This document shows, one piece after another, positions 1 through 6,124 of a DNA stretch of 6,167 bases (position 1 is the first letter of the stretch; every line of letters starts with the position of its first letter). Position numbers and translations under genes: made by a program. The notes under the pieces are model-generated. The model had not been told where the DNA came from. It saw nothing but the letters and a program-made list of their open reading frames with translations, and did not search any database. Source of the DNA: Bacillota bacterium (lineage in GTDB: Bacteria; Bacillota; Clostridia; Lutisporales; Lutisporaceae); contig JALNWH010000111.1 in the NCBI GenBank assembly GCA_023230985.1, positions 1 through 6,167 on the forward strand. The letters run 5' to 3'.

Positions 1-13
1 CTTTAATAAGACC

Positions 14-42
14 TTGACAATACTAAAGTGCTATTTTATAAT
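14..42 (+). promoter_or_regulatory. Consensus sigma-A promoter of greA-lysS
   Basis: A perfect -35 hexamer TTGACA (14-19) and a perfect -10 hexamer TATAAT (37-42) are separated by exactly 17 bases. Transcription should start near position 49, giving a leader of about 120 bases before the greA ATG at 171. A full-consensus match is rare and predicts strong, activator-independent transcription. Any gene to the left (dusB is a common neighbour of greA-lysS in Firmicutes) is outside the window, so I cannot tell whether this is the only promoter of the operon. Confidence 0.85.
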
Positions 43-56
43 AAACAAATAACAAG

Positions 57-99
57 ATAAGCAAGCACTGGAAGGAAGTTCTTTTGTGGTGCTTGTTAT
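57..99 (+). promoter_or_regulatory. Hairpin in the greA 5' leader
   Basis: CAAGCAC (62-68) pairs perfectly with GTGCTTG (89-95). The stem extends by four A-T pairs (57-60 with 96-99) if G61 is bulged. The 20-base loop can form a smaller AAG/CTT stem inside (72-74 with 81-83). It starts about 8 bases after the predicted transcription start. There is no U-run after it, so it does not look like an intrinsic terminator. It carries no T-box, lysine-riboswitch or other leader signature that I recognise. It may protect the mRNA 5' end or take part in regulation; the function is unknown. Confidence 0.5.
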
Positions 100-155
100 A
101 TTCATATATAGGGTAGAAATTGAAATCGAGTAAGTTTAATAAATTTATTTTATTG

Positions 156-163
156 AAGGGGAG
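156..163 (+). promoter_or_regulatory. Ribosome binding site that fixes the greA start
   Basis: The purine-rich AAGGGGAG lies 7 bases before the ATG at 171, which is ideal Shine-Dalgarno spacing. The in-frame TTG at 120 has no comparable site in front of it and would add 17 residues not found on GreA proteins, so the ATG at 171 is chosen. Confidence 0.85.
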
Positions 164-170
164 ACGGAAT

Positions 171-656
171 ATGTCATTTAATAAAGAAAATATATTAACA
201 GTATCCGGGTTAGCAAGATTAGAGAATGAATTAAATCTATTAAAAACAAAAAAAAGAACGGAAATAGCACAAAGAATAAAACAAGCATTAGCATTCGGAG
301 ATATAACCGAGAATTCCGAGTATGATGAGGCAAAAAATGAACAAGCATTTGTAGAAGGACGTATTGCGCAGCTCGAAAGCATACTTAAAAATGCGAAGGT
401 TATAGATGATGAAGATATAGATACAGAAAAAGTCAGTATTGGGGCAAAGGTAAAGTTAAAAGTAGTAGATGAGGAATATGATGATGTGGTAGAGTATACG
501 CTAGTTGGTTCTGCAGAAGCAGATCCTATTAACCTAAAAATATCAAACGAATCACCCGTAGGAAAAGCCATATTAGGGAAATCAATAGGGGAAAAGGTAG
601 AAATACATGTTCCTGATGGTATAATTAAGTATGAGATTTTACAAATCAATAAATAG
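171..656 (+). CDS. greA: Transcription elongation factor GreA
   Basis: The 161-residue product is the normal GreA length (about 158). GreA binds in the secondary channel of RNA polymerase and stimulates cleavage of the 3' end of backtracked RNA, rescuing stalled complexes. The N-terminal half (about residues 5-78) is the antiparallel coiled coil. Its tip carries the family motif GDITENSEYDEAK (43-55), with the two acidic residues that coordinate the catalytic Mg at D44 and E47. The C-terminal half (about 86-161) is the FKBP-like globular domain, with the typical block SPVGKAILGKSIGE. The frame opens further upstream at a TTG (120), but Shine-Dalgarno placement and family length favour the ATG at 171. 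It is the first gene of a two-gene operon with lysS, an order common in Firmicutes. Nothing looks damaged or unusual. Confidence 0.97.
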   Translation: MSFNKENILTVSGLARLENELNLLKTKKRTEIAQRIKQALAFGDITENSEYDEAKNEQAFVEGRIAQLESILKNAKVIDDEDIDTEKVSIGAKVKLKVVDEEYDDVVEYTLVGSAEADPINLKISNESPVGKAILGKSIGEKVEIHVPDGIIKYEILQINK

Positions 657-660
657 GAGG
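655..660 (+). promoter_or_regulatory. lysS Shine-Dalgarno overlapping the greA stop codon
   Basis: AGGAGG begins inside the greA TAG stop (654-656) and ends 7 bases before the lysS ATG at 668. With only 11 bases between the two genes, this placement argues for one transcript and probably translational coupling. Confidence 0.9.
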
Positions 661-667
661 TATCTAA

Positions 668-2158
668 ATGACGAGTGATGAATTAAATTTGAGTGAAATA
701 CTTATGGTGAGAAGAGATAAACTTAAAAGACTTAAAGAAGAGGGTAAAAACCCATTTGACATAGTGAAATATGATGTAACACATCATTCAAATATTATTA
801 AAGAAGAATTTGAAAAGATGGAGGATACATTTGTATCGGTTGCAGGTAGAATAATGTCTATGAGAGATATGGGGAAAGCAAGTTTTTTTGATGTTCAAGA
901 TAGATATGACAGAATTCAAGTTTATGCAAAAACCAATGATATTGGTGAAGAAAACTATAAAGAGCTCAAAAGTTATGATATTGGAGATATCGTTGGTGTT
1001 AAGGGGAAGGTTTTTAAAACTAAAATGGGGGAAATATCTATTCATGCTGAGGAAGTGCAATTATTAACTAAATCTCTTTTGCCTCTACCGGAAAAGTGGC
1101 ATGGTTTAAAGGATGTGGATATAAGATATAGACAAAGGTATGTAGATCTAATAGTTAATTCAGAAGTAAGAGCGACCTTTGAAAAAAGAACGAAGATTAT
1201 TCAAGCTGTAAGAAAATTCTTTGATGATAGAGAATTTTTAGAAGTTGATACCCCGGTATTAGCTACTATTGCAAGCGGGGCGGCAGCTAGGCCTTTTAAA
1301 ACACACAGTAATGCATTGGGAATAGACTTGTACCTTAGGATTGCCACAGAATTGTACTTAAAGAGACTTATAGTCGGTGGTTTTGAAAGAGTTTATGAAA
1401 TGGGTAAGGACTTTAGAAATGAAGGCATAAGTGTAAGACATAATCCTGAGTTTACTATGATAGAACTATATCAAGCCTATGCCGATTATAACGATATGAT
1501 GGATCATTGCGAGCAATGCGTGGCTTATTGTGCTCAAGAAGCTTTAGGAACTACAAAAATTGTATATCAAGGAACAGAAATTGATTTGACGCCTCCTTGG
1601 AACAAGATGACTATGATTGATGCCGTAAAAAAATATTCGGGAATTGACTTTAGAGAGGTAAAAGGTGATGAAGCGGCTAGGGAAATAGCTGTGAAACTTG
1701 ATGTTATTGATGATTTAAAAAAAGATCTTAAATATTGTACCTGGGGAGATATATTAAATGCTGCTTTTGAGGCATATGTGGAAGAACATTTGATTCAGCC
1801 TACTTTTATTATTGATTATCCCGTAGAAATTTCTCCATTAACCAAGGGGAAGAAAGACGATCCTACTATTACTGAAAGATTTGAAGCTTTTATATATGGT
1901 AGAGAAGTTGCAAATGCATATTCAGAATTAAACGATCCTATTGTTCAAAAAGAAAGATTTTTGCAACAGGTTCAAGATAGAGAATATGGCGATGATGAAG
2001 CCTATGCAATGGATGAAGATTTTGTTACTTCTTTGGAAGTCGGTATGCCTCCTACAGGTGGAATGGGAATTGGCATAGACAGAATAATAATGTTTCTGAC
2101 AGATTCTTATTCAATTAGAGACGTAATATTGTTCCCAACAATGAAACCTTTAGAATAG
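668..2158 (+). CDS. lysS: Lysyl-tRNA synthetase, class II
   Basis: The 496-residue cytoplasmic enzyme charges tRNA-Lys with lysine using ATP, and acts as a homodimer in this family. The N-terminal part (about 56-135) is the OB-fold anticodon-binding domain, with the segment VAGRIMSMRDMGKASFFDVQD. The catalytic core follows. Motif 1 ends around DREFLEVDTPVL (187-198). The lysine-specific block SGAAARPFKTHSNAL is at 203-217. Motif 2 is at FRNEG...RHNPEFT (249-263). Motif 3 is at GMGIGIDR (465-472), followed by IRDVILFP. Full length (bacterial LysS is about 490-505) with all class II motifs intact. The start follows an ideal Shine-Dalgarno. It shares the greA transcript and is closed by a strong terminator. 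No T-box leader stands before it, so amino-acid-sensing attenuation is not evident. Confidence 0.98.
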   Translation: MTSDELNLSEILMVRRDKLKRLKEEGKNPFDIVKYDVTHHSNIIKEEFEKMEDTFVSVAGRIMSMRDMGKASFFDVQDRYDRIQVYAKTNDIGEENYKELKSYDIGDIVGVKGKVFKTKMGEISIHAEEVQLLTKSLLPLPEKWHGLKDVDIRYRQRYVDLIVNSEVRATFEKRTKIIQAVRKFFDDREFLEVDTPVLATIASGAAARPFKTHSNALGIDLYLRIATELYLKRLIVGGFERVYEMGKDFRNEGISVRHNPEFTMIELYQAYADYNDMMDHCEQCVAYCAQEALGTTKIVYQGTEIDLTPPWNKMTMIDAVKKYSGIDFREVKGDEAAREIAVKLDVIDDLKKDLKYCTWGDILNAAFEAYVEEHLIQPTFIIDYPVEISPLTKGKKDDPTITERFEAFIYGREVANAYSELNDPIVQKERFLQQVQDREYGDDEAYAMDEDFVTSLEVGMPPTGGMGIGIDRIIMFLTDSYSIRDVILFPTMKPLE

Positions 2159-2167
2159 AATATAAGT

Positions 2168-2205
2168 AAAAAGACGGCTCCGTTGCAAATGTAACGGAGC
2201 TTTTT
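2168..2205 (+). terminator. Intrinsic terminator of greA-lysS
   Basis: The stem 2177-2186 pairs with 2191-2200: eight Watson-Crick pairs of GCTCCGTT with AACGGAGC, plus a G-U and a C-G pair closing an AAAT tetraloop. A run of five T (2201-2205) follows directly, and an A-run (2168-2172) precedes the hairpin. It lies about 18 bases after the lysS stop. This is a textbook Rho-independent terminator. Confidence 0.95.
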
Positions 2206-2371
2206 ATATTTAAAGATTAAATTAAGGTTTTTGGAAATACTAATTATAAACTTCACTGCAACGCAATCTTAATCAAATATTAATAATGTACAATAAGGAA
2301 ATATTAATTTATATTATTAGAAAACAATAGTTATAAAATTTTTTTATAAAAAAACATTTTGCGGAAAGCTG
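2206..2371. other. AT-rich intergenic stretch between the lysS terminator and the permease promoter
   Basis: No gene, RNA or riboswitch is recognised here. It holds a 10-base direct repeat AAATATTAAT (2275-2284 and 2299-2308) and an all-A/T hairpin TTATAAAA/TTTTATAA (2331-2338 with 2342-2349). Both are plausible by chance in DNA of this composition. Confidence 0.5.
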
Positions 2372-2400
2372 TTGATTTTTATATGAATAAATAGTATAAA
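2372..2400 (+). promoter_or_regulatory. Promoter of the purine permease gene
   Basis: TTGATT (2372-2377) and TATAAA (2395-2400) are 17 bases apart, a good sigma-A match. Transcription should start near 2407, giving a leader of about 60 bases. That is too short to hold a purine riboswitch aptamer with an expression platform. Confidence 0.7.
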
Positions 2401-2465
2401 AGAGAGGGTGTTGTTTTCTAATAAAGAAACGTCGCAATTTAAACCAAAGAAATGGAGGAGTATAA

Positions 2466-3761
2466 ATGAACTTAGAAAATATGTTCAAACTTAAAGAACA
2501 TAATACAACAGTCAAAACAGAAATCATTGCTGGCATTACAACTTTTATGACCATGGCTTACATAATCATTGTAAATCCCATAATTCTATCCGAAGCCGGA
2601 ATGAACTTCGGTTCCGTACTTACAGCGACATGTTTGTCAGCAGGATTAACTACAATTTTCATGGCTTTTTATGCTAACTATCCCTTTGCTCTTGCCCCGG
2701 GTATGGGCCTAAACTCGTTTTTTGCATTAGGGGTAGTAATAGGTATGGGCTATAGCTGGCAATTGGCTTTGGCGGCAGTGTTTGTAGAAGGTATAATATT
2801 CATAATAATGTCTTTTCTAAAAGTAAGAGAAGCAATAATTGATTCTATTCCTACAAATCTAAAGTATGCAGTAAGTGTTGGTATAGGTCTGTTTATAGCA
2901 TTTATCGGTTTTGCAAACGCAGGCATAGTGGAAGCCGGAGGGGCAATTCTTCAATTGGGAGATATGAAAAATCCTAATGCTATTTTGGCTGTTATTGGTC
3001 TTATTATTACGGGTGTTTTGCTATATAAGAGAGTTAAAGGTGCATTATTTATCGGAATTATTATTTCAACAATTATAGGATTTTTTATAGGGGTTACAGA
3101 ACTACCAAAAGGTATTATAGAAATATCTTCAATGTCCCCTACCTTTCTTGCAGCTTTAAAGGTAGATTGGTCTCAAATATTTAGCTTGGATTTTTTAATA
3201 ATTATTTTTACGTTTTTATTTGTTGATATTTTTGATACTGTGGGCACCGTAATAGGAGTTGCTTCTAAGGCAGATATGCTTGATAAGGACGGGAATTTAC
3301 CAAAAGCAAGTCGCGTATTGCTTGCAGATGCTATAGGTACAACAATGGGAGCCTTGTTTGGAACAAGTACCGTTACAACATATGTAGAAAGTGCTTCAGG
3401 AGTTGCAGAAGGAGGAAGGACCGGCTTAACTTCATTGACAACAGGAGTCATGTTTTTATTTGCTTTATTGTTTTCACCCATCTTTTTAATAGTACCCGGA
3501 GCAGCAACTGCACCTGCATTAATACTTGTTGGTCTATTTATGATGGAACCTATTATGAAAATTGACTTAACAGATTATACTGAGGCTATACCGGCATTTC
3601 TGACTATAATCATGATGCCTATAGCTTATAGTATTTCTGAGGGGATTGTTTTCGGCATGTTGTCTTATACATTACTGAAAGCTTTTACAGGTAAAGCGAA
3701 AGAAGTTTCAATAGTTATGTATATTTTATCTCTTATTTTTATTCTTAGATTTATTATATAA
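2466..3761 (+). CDS. NCS2-family purine permease, AzgA/PbuG type (COG2252)
   Basis: The 431-residue integral membrane protein imports a nucleobase (adenine, guanine or hypoxanthine in characterised relatives), normally by proton symport, feeding purine salvage. Nearly the whole chain is hydrophobic, consistent with the 14 segments of the NCS2 fold. AzgA-type signatures are visible: ITTFMTMAYIIIVNP near the N-terminus (24-38), APGMGLNSFFA (77-87), DIFDTVGT (254-261), and the strongly conserved GTSTVTTYVESASG (299-312) followed by GGRTG (316-320). The two conserved half-helix regions that form the substrate site in this fold correspond to about 77-90 and 299-315. The start is fixed by GGAGGAG (2454-2460), 5 bases before the ATG. 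It is transcribed alone from its own promoter and ends before a shared terminator. Which base it carries cannot be read from sequence, so I give no symbol; pbuG or pbuO would be guesses. Confidence 0.93.
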   Translation: MNLENMFKLKEHNTTVKTEIIAGITTFMTMAYIIIVNPIILSEAGMNFGSVLTATCLSAGLTTIFMAFYANYPFALAPGMGLNSFFALGVVIGMGYSWQLALAAVFVEGIIFIIMSFLKVREAIIDSIPTNLKYAVSVGIGLFIAFIGFANAGIVEAGGAILQLGDMKNPNAILAVIGLIITGVLLYKRVKGALFIGIIISTIIGFFIGVTELPKGIIEISSMSPTFLAALKVDWSQIFSLDFLIIIFTFLFVDIFDTVGTVIGVASKADMLDKDGNLPKASRVLLADAIGTTMGALFGTSTVTTYVESASGVAEGGRTGLTSLTTGVMFLFALLFSPIFLIVPGAATAPALILVGLFMMEPIMKIDLTDYTEAIPAFLTIIMMPIAYSISEGIVFGMLSYTLLKAFTGKAKEVSIVMYILSLIFILRFII

Positions 3762-3807
3762 GATAGAGTAGATAAAATTAACTGACAAAACAGAATGGTT
3801 AAATAAA

Positions 3808-3849
3808 AAAGACAATAATAAGTTAATATATTAACTTATTATTGTCTTT
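3808..3849. terminator. Bidirectional terminator: perfect 42-base palindrome
   Basis: Bases 3808-3828 are the exact reverse complement of 3829-3849, giving 21-base arms without a mismatch. The right end lies one base from the stop codon of the minus-strand gene (3851-3853), and the left end is about 46 bases from the permease stop. Read on the minus strand, the hairpin is followed by a long U-run (complement of the A-rich 3801-3810), so it should work well for the unknown gene. Read on the plus strand, the T-run is short (TCTTTA), so termination of the permease transcript may be weaker. The stem is mostly A-T pairs, with a GAC/GTC base. Confidence 0.85.
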
Positions 3850-3850
3850 A

Positions 3851-4855
3851 CTAATTTCTGCTTTTTAACGTTTCATTTTCTATATCTATTATGTATTTTA
3901 ATGACTCAGGGCTTAACATTTCAATAAGTTTTTTTCTAAAATGCTGTCTGACACTTTTTTTCGTATCACTTCTATCTTTAGAAAGATCCCTCCAAGAAAG
4001 TTTTTTTCTACTATAGTATATATCAATATCACAAAGTCTTATATCATCGTTTGTATGTTCCAGGCCCATCATTATACTTTTAACATAAGAGGGTTCATAA
4101 AAAGTGAAAAATTTAAGACTATAGACCCCAACCGACATTAAAACAAAAGGATAGTCTTTTGACCATGCTTCTCCAAGAACAATACCAAGTTCAAGATGTT
4201 CAATTATATGCATAAGTCTTCTATAATGAAAAGGATATGCATTATAAATGTCATATATCCTGATTTCGAGTTCGTACCAATTCTTATTTACAAGTCCTTC
4301 ATTGAGATATCTTAATGCATTCATTTTAAGATTTCTGTATAGGCTTTTAGTATTATAGTCAATTTGTAAGCATTTTTCGTAGAAGTCATTTAACCCGAGA
4401 TTATTATTTAACGGTTTTTCCGTAAAAGCTATGACACTGCAATCAAGATCTAAATTAAAGGAAGTATCGAGTATGTTACTTGTTTTCCCTTCATAATCTT
4501 TTAATATAGAATAAATTATTTTGTTTATGTCTCCAAATGTTCTAAATATAATAAACCTTGGGGCCATTTTTACACTTTTTATAATGTTATACGTTTTCTC
4601 GTTGATAACTTTACACAATATAGAGTCCAAATCCATAGCTACTAAATATAAGCAAGAAATATCATCTATTATAGAAGGCTTTGATATATCTTCAGTTAAA
4701 TAAATTGCTGTATAGTCTTCATTTGATTTAGCAGAAACGGCATGTATATTCGATTTAAGTGCATCCAGACTTTCCAAAAGGTACTTGTCCATTTCTATTA
4801 AATTATTGGTTTCTATAATTAAATATTTAGTGCTCTTTCTTACTAATGAAATCAT
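3851..4855 (-). CDS. Protein of unknown function, 334 residues
   Basis: I do not recognise this protein. It starts at an ATG 7 bases after a strong GGAGGG (complement of 4863-4868) and ends in TAG just before a hairpin terminator, so it is a well-formed gene. There is no signal peptide and no convincing membrane segment, so it is probably a cytoplasmic protein of about 39 kDa. The N-terminal part (1-145) looks like alternating beta and alpha elements, with hydrophobic strands such as KYLIIE (10-15), YTAIYL (48-53), CLYLVAMDLDSIL (68-80), APRFIIFRTFG (98-108) and CSVIAF (139-144). The middle (155-260) looks mainly helical and is rich in aromatic residues, with WYELEIRIYDIYNAYPFHYRR at about 193-213. 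The C-terminal part (283-311) is strongly basic, with many K and R, and could contact nucleic acid or simply be a charged helix. No catalytic motif is evident. It follows the metallophosphoesterase gene on the same strand after a 155-base gap. Confidence 0.85.
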   Translation of the reverse strand: MISLVRKSTKYLIIETNNLIEMDKYLLESLDALKSNIHAVSAKSNEDYTAIYLTEDISKPSIIDDISCLYLVAMDLDSILCKVINEKTYNIIKSVKMAPRFIIFRTFGDINKIIYSILKDYEGKTSNILDTSFNLDLDCSVIAFTEKPLNNNLGLNDFYEKCLQIDYNTKSLYRNLKMNALRYLNEGLVNKNWYELEIRIYDIYNAYPFHYRRLMHIIEHLELGIVLGEAWSKDYPFVLMSVGVYSLKFFTFYEPSYVKSIMMGLEHTNDDIRLCDIDIYYSRKKLSWRDLSKDRSDTKKSVRQHFRKKLIEMLSPESLKYIIDIENETLKSRN

Positions 4856-4862
4856 GAAATAT

Positions 4863-4868
4863 CCCTCC
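4863..4868 (-). promoter_or_regulatory. Ribosome binding site of the unknown 334-residue protein
   Basis: On the minus strand GGAGGG stands 7 bases before the ATG at 4855. This strong site supports both the reality of the gene and its start. Confidence 0.85.
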
Positions 4869-4887
4869 TTTACTTAAAATAATATCA

Positions 4888-4896
4888 CTTATAACA
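4888..4896 (-). promoter_or_regulatory. Possible extended -10 promoter for the unknown gene
   Basis: The minus strand reads TGTTATAAG: a TG one base before TATAAG, close to the extended -10 form TGnTATAAT. No good -35 hexamer stands 17 bases upstream. It would give a short leader of about 25 bases. The gene could instead be read from the phosphoesterase transcript. Confidence 0.35.
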
Positions 4897-4983
4897 TATC
4901 CATAAATTTTAGATTTTGTTTTCTTTAAATTTAATCAATAAATTGTTTAAATATATATACTGTCTTCCAATAACTATACAACA

Positions 4984-5000
4984 AATTAGTCTTTCTAATT
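4984..5000 (-). terminator. Weak hairpin after the metallophosphoesterase gene
   Basis: AATTAG and CTAATT form a perfect six-pair stem with a five-base loop, about 10 bases past the stop codon at 5011. On the minus strand it is followed by TGTTGT rather than a U-run, so any termination would be inefficient, and transcription may continue into the next gene. Confidence 0.25.
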
Positions 5001-5010
5001 GAAAAATTAT

Positions 5011-5628
5011 TTATAACCCAATTTTTCTTTTCAATAGCCTGGAATCGTCGACGGTTATCGGGTAAGTCAAATAAAAAAATTTTTTAGTTTCTTTTGTTAT
5101 TATATTAATACTTTTTATTCCGTTAAAGTATGCTCTATTTTTAACTATATCGCTTCTTAGAGTTATATCGTGGCCAAAAAAGTTATAAGTCGATGGGTTC
5201 TCTATAATTTCATAAGGAAAATGGCTTATAGTAGCTGAGGTATCAAAAACATTTATTTTTTTATATTTTTCTATTATTATACTTCTTTTGCAATGCTTTT
5301 TCACTATATTTATATTATCGTGATTCCCAATACATATATATATCTTTTTTGCATCGGATGATTCGAGTATGGAAATAATCTTTTTTGCATGATATTCGTA
5401 TTTAGAAAGGGAATTTTTATAAATTTCCAATTTCACGTCATCTACTAAATCTCCCGTATGTATTATTACTTCAGGGGATATTTTTTTTAACAAGTGTTCC
5501 AATGGGTAAAAAAAGCATACCGGAGTATCTGATATATGAAGGAGTTTTTCTTCTTCTGTATTTTTTAGCGATTTTGGTATATAGATTCTTCCCAGCAGAC
5601 TATAATATATTAAAAGAAATTTTTTCAT
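5011..5628 (-). CDS. Calcineurin-like metallophosphoesterase family protein
   Basis: This 205-residue protein shows the ordered blocks of the calcineurin-like phosphoesterase fold, which hydrolyses phosphate mono- or diesters at a two-metal site. They are: LLHISDTP (29-36, block I), HTGDLVDD (57-64, GDxxD block), CIGNHDN (99-105, GNHD block), SHFP (135-138, the lone-His block) and FFGHDI (150-155, GHxH block). Two metal-binding histidines of the canonical pattern are absent: block I reads D-T-P rather than D-x-H, and the last block reads G-H-D-I rather than G-H-x-H. D34, D60, N102, H103, H136 and H153 remain. The C-terminal stretch NGIKSINII fits the usual closing strand. The N-terminus (MKKFLLIYYSLLG) is mildly hydrophobic but has no clear signal-peptide cleavage site. 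The frame extends to an ATG at 5661, but that codon lies in the -10 box and lacks a Shine-Dalgarno, so 5628 is chosen. The substrate is unknown. Confidence 0.88.
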   Translation of the reverse strand: MKKFLLIYYSLLGRIYIPKSLKNTEEEKLLHISDTPVCFFYPLEHLLKKISPEVIIHTGDLVDDVKLEIYKNSLSKYEYHAKKIISILESSDAKKIYICIGNHDNINIVKKHCKRSIIIEKYKKINVFDTSATISHFPYEIIENPSTYNFFGHDITLRSDIVKNRAYFNGIKSINIITKETKKFFYLTYPITVDDSRLLKRKIGL

Positions 5629-5634
5629 ATAAAT

Positions 5635-5640
5635 TCTCCA
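5635..5640 (-). promoter_or_regulatory. Ribosome binding site that fixes the metallophosphoesterase start
   Basis: On the minus strand TGGAGA places GGAG 7 bases before the ATG at 5628. The alternative upstream ATG at 5661 has no such site. Confidence 0.8.
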
Positions 5641-5659
5641 AACATTAAAGTTTAATAAC

Positions 5660-5688
5660 ATTATATATGATATTTAGTTTAATGCAAA
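5660..5688 (-). promoter_or_regulatory. Promoter of the metallophosphoesterase gene
   Basis: On the minus strand TTTGCA (5683-5688) and a perfect TATAAT (5660-5665) are separated by 17 bases. Transcription should start near 5653, about 25 bases before the ATG at 5628. The upstream in-frame ATG (5659-5661) lies inside the -10 box and would not be in the mRNA. Confidence 0.7.
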
Positions 5689-6031
5689 ACTCATGGAATG
5701 CTTATACGATAAGATTGATTTATAATTTGCGCTATTGAGGATGTAACATATATGAAAATCTTTAAACTATAAAATTTACAAACAAAAATAACATTTTTAA
5801 ATTAACATTCTTTAAAGAATTTTTCGATAGAAATTACATTAAATTATAGTGATTTTAGAAATTAGATTAATGAATATAAAAAGTTAATTAGTAAAATATA
5901 AATTATAAAGATTGAAGATATTTTGGTTGCATTTATCAATAAGTTTTATATTATACTTATGAAGGTTAAAGTTTTTTGATTTAATATAAAACCACTTAAT
6001 CAATAAAGATATAATTTTTAGATATAGAACT

Positions 6032-6060
6032 TTGGGAATTTGAATAATTACTGATATAGC
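6032..6060 (+). promoter_or_regulatory. Possible rightward promoter (first of the edge cluster)
   Basis: TTGGGA (6032-6037) and TATAGC (6055-6060) are 17 bases apart, and the -10 is preceded by TGA, giving an extended -10 arrangement. Each hexamer matches consensus at four of six positions, so this is only moderate evidence. Confidence 0.35.
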
Positions 6061-6082
6061 ACAATTGTTTGTAGAGTTTTAC

Positions 6083-6111
6083 TTTACATAACAATATCTT
6101 TATGATATTAT
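6083..6111 (+). promoter_or_regulatory. Rightward extended -10 promoter
   Basis: TTTACA (6083-6088) and TATTAT (6106-6111), each matching consensus at five of six positions, are 17 bases apart. A TG at 6103-6104 gives an extended -10. Transcription would start near 6118 and run out of the window, so the gene served lies to the right. Confidence 0.6.
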
Positions 6112-6124
6112 TTTAAATACACTC

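Noticed and set aside
120..170. TTG-initiated N-terminal extension of GreA by 17 residues
   Set aside because: It has no Shine-Dalgarno and the extension is not typical of GreA. The ATG at 171 has an ideal site, and the resulting length fits the family.
43..170. T-box or lysine riboswitch in front of greA-lysS
   Set aside because: The conserved T-box antiterminator sequence and the L-box core are absent, and no terminator hairpin precedes greA.
23..649. Long open frame on the minus strand opposite greA
   Set aside because: The translation is a serine/phenylalanine-rich shadow of the greA codons with no family resemblance, and the greA assignment is certain.
788..1060. 90-codon minus-strand frame inside lysS
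   Set aside because: It lies wholly opposite conserved lysS sequence, with no recognisable product.
2275..2308. Direct repeat AAATATTAAT as a possible operator pair
   Set aside because: Ten-base A/T-only repeats are expected by chance here, and they lie over 60 bases upstream of the -35 box.
2331..2349. All-A/T hairpin before the permease promoter as a second terminator
   Set aside because: The stem has no G-C pair and is followed by A residues on the plus strand, and the real lysS terminator lies about 150 bases upstream.
2309..2554. 81-codon minus-strand frame across the permease promoter and start
   Set aside because: It overlaps the promoter and the first codons of a well-supported gene, and its translation is low-complexity aromatic/hydrophobic with no motif.
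3173..3481. 102-codon minus-strand frame inside the permease
   Set aside because: It is antisense to the most conserved permease motifs, so its composition follows from them.
3941..4703. Two short plus-strand frames (3941-4141 and 4521-4703) opposite the unknown gene
   Set aside because: I see no supporting start signals or motifs, and the minus-strand frame is longer with a strong ribosome binding site.
5011..5661. Metallophosphoesterase start at the upstream ATG (5661)
   Set aside because: The ATG falls inside the predicted TATAAT box and has no ribosome binding site, while the ATG at 5628 has one.
5828..5864. Nine-base direct repeat TAGAAATTA and other short repeats in the right intergenic region
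   Set aside because: They are short, A/T-rich and not regularly spaced, so they look like chance rather than a CRISPR, iteron or att-site arrangement.
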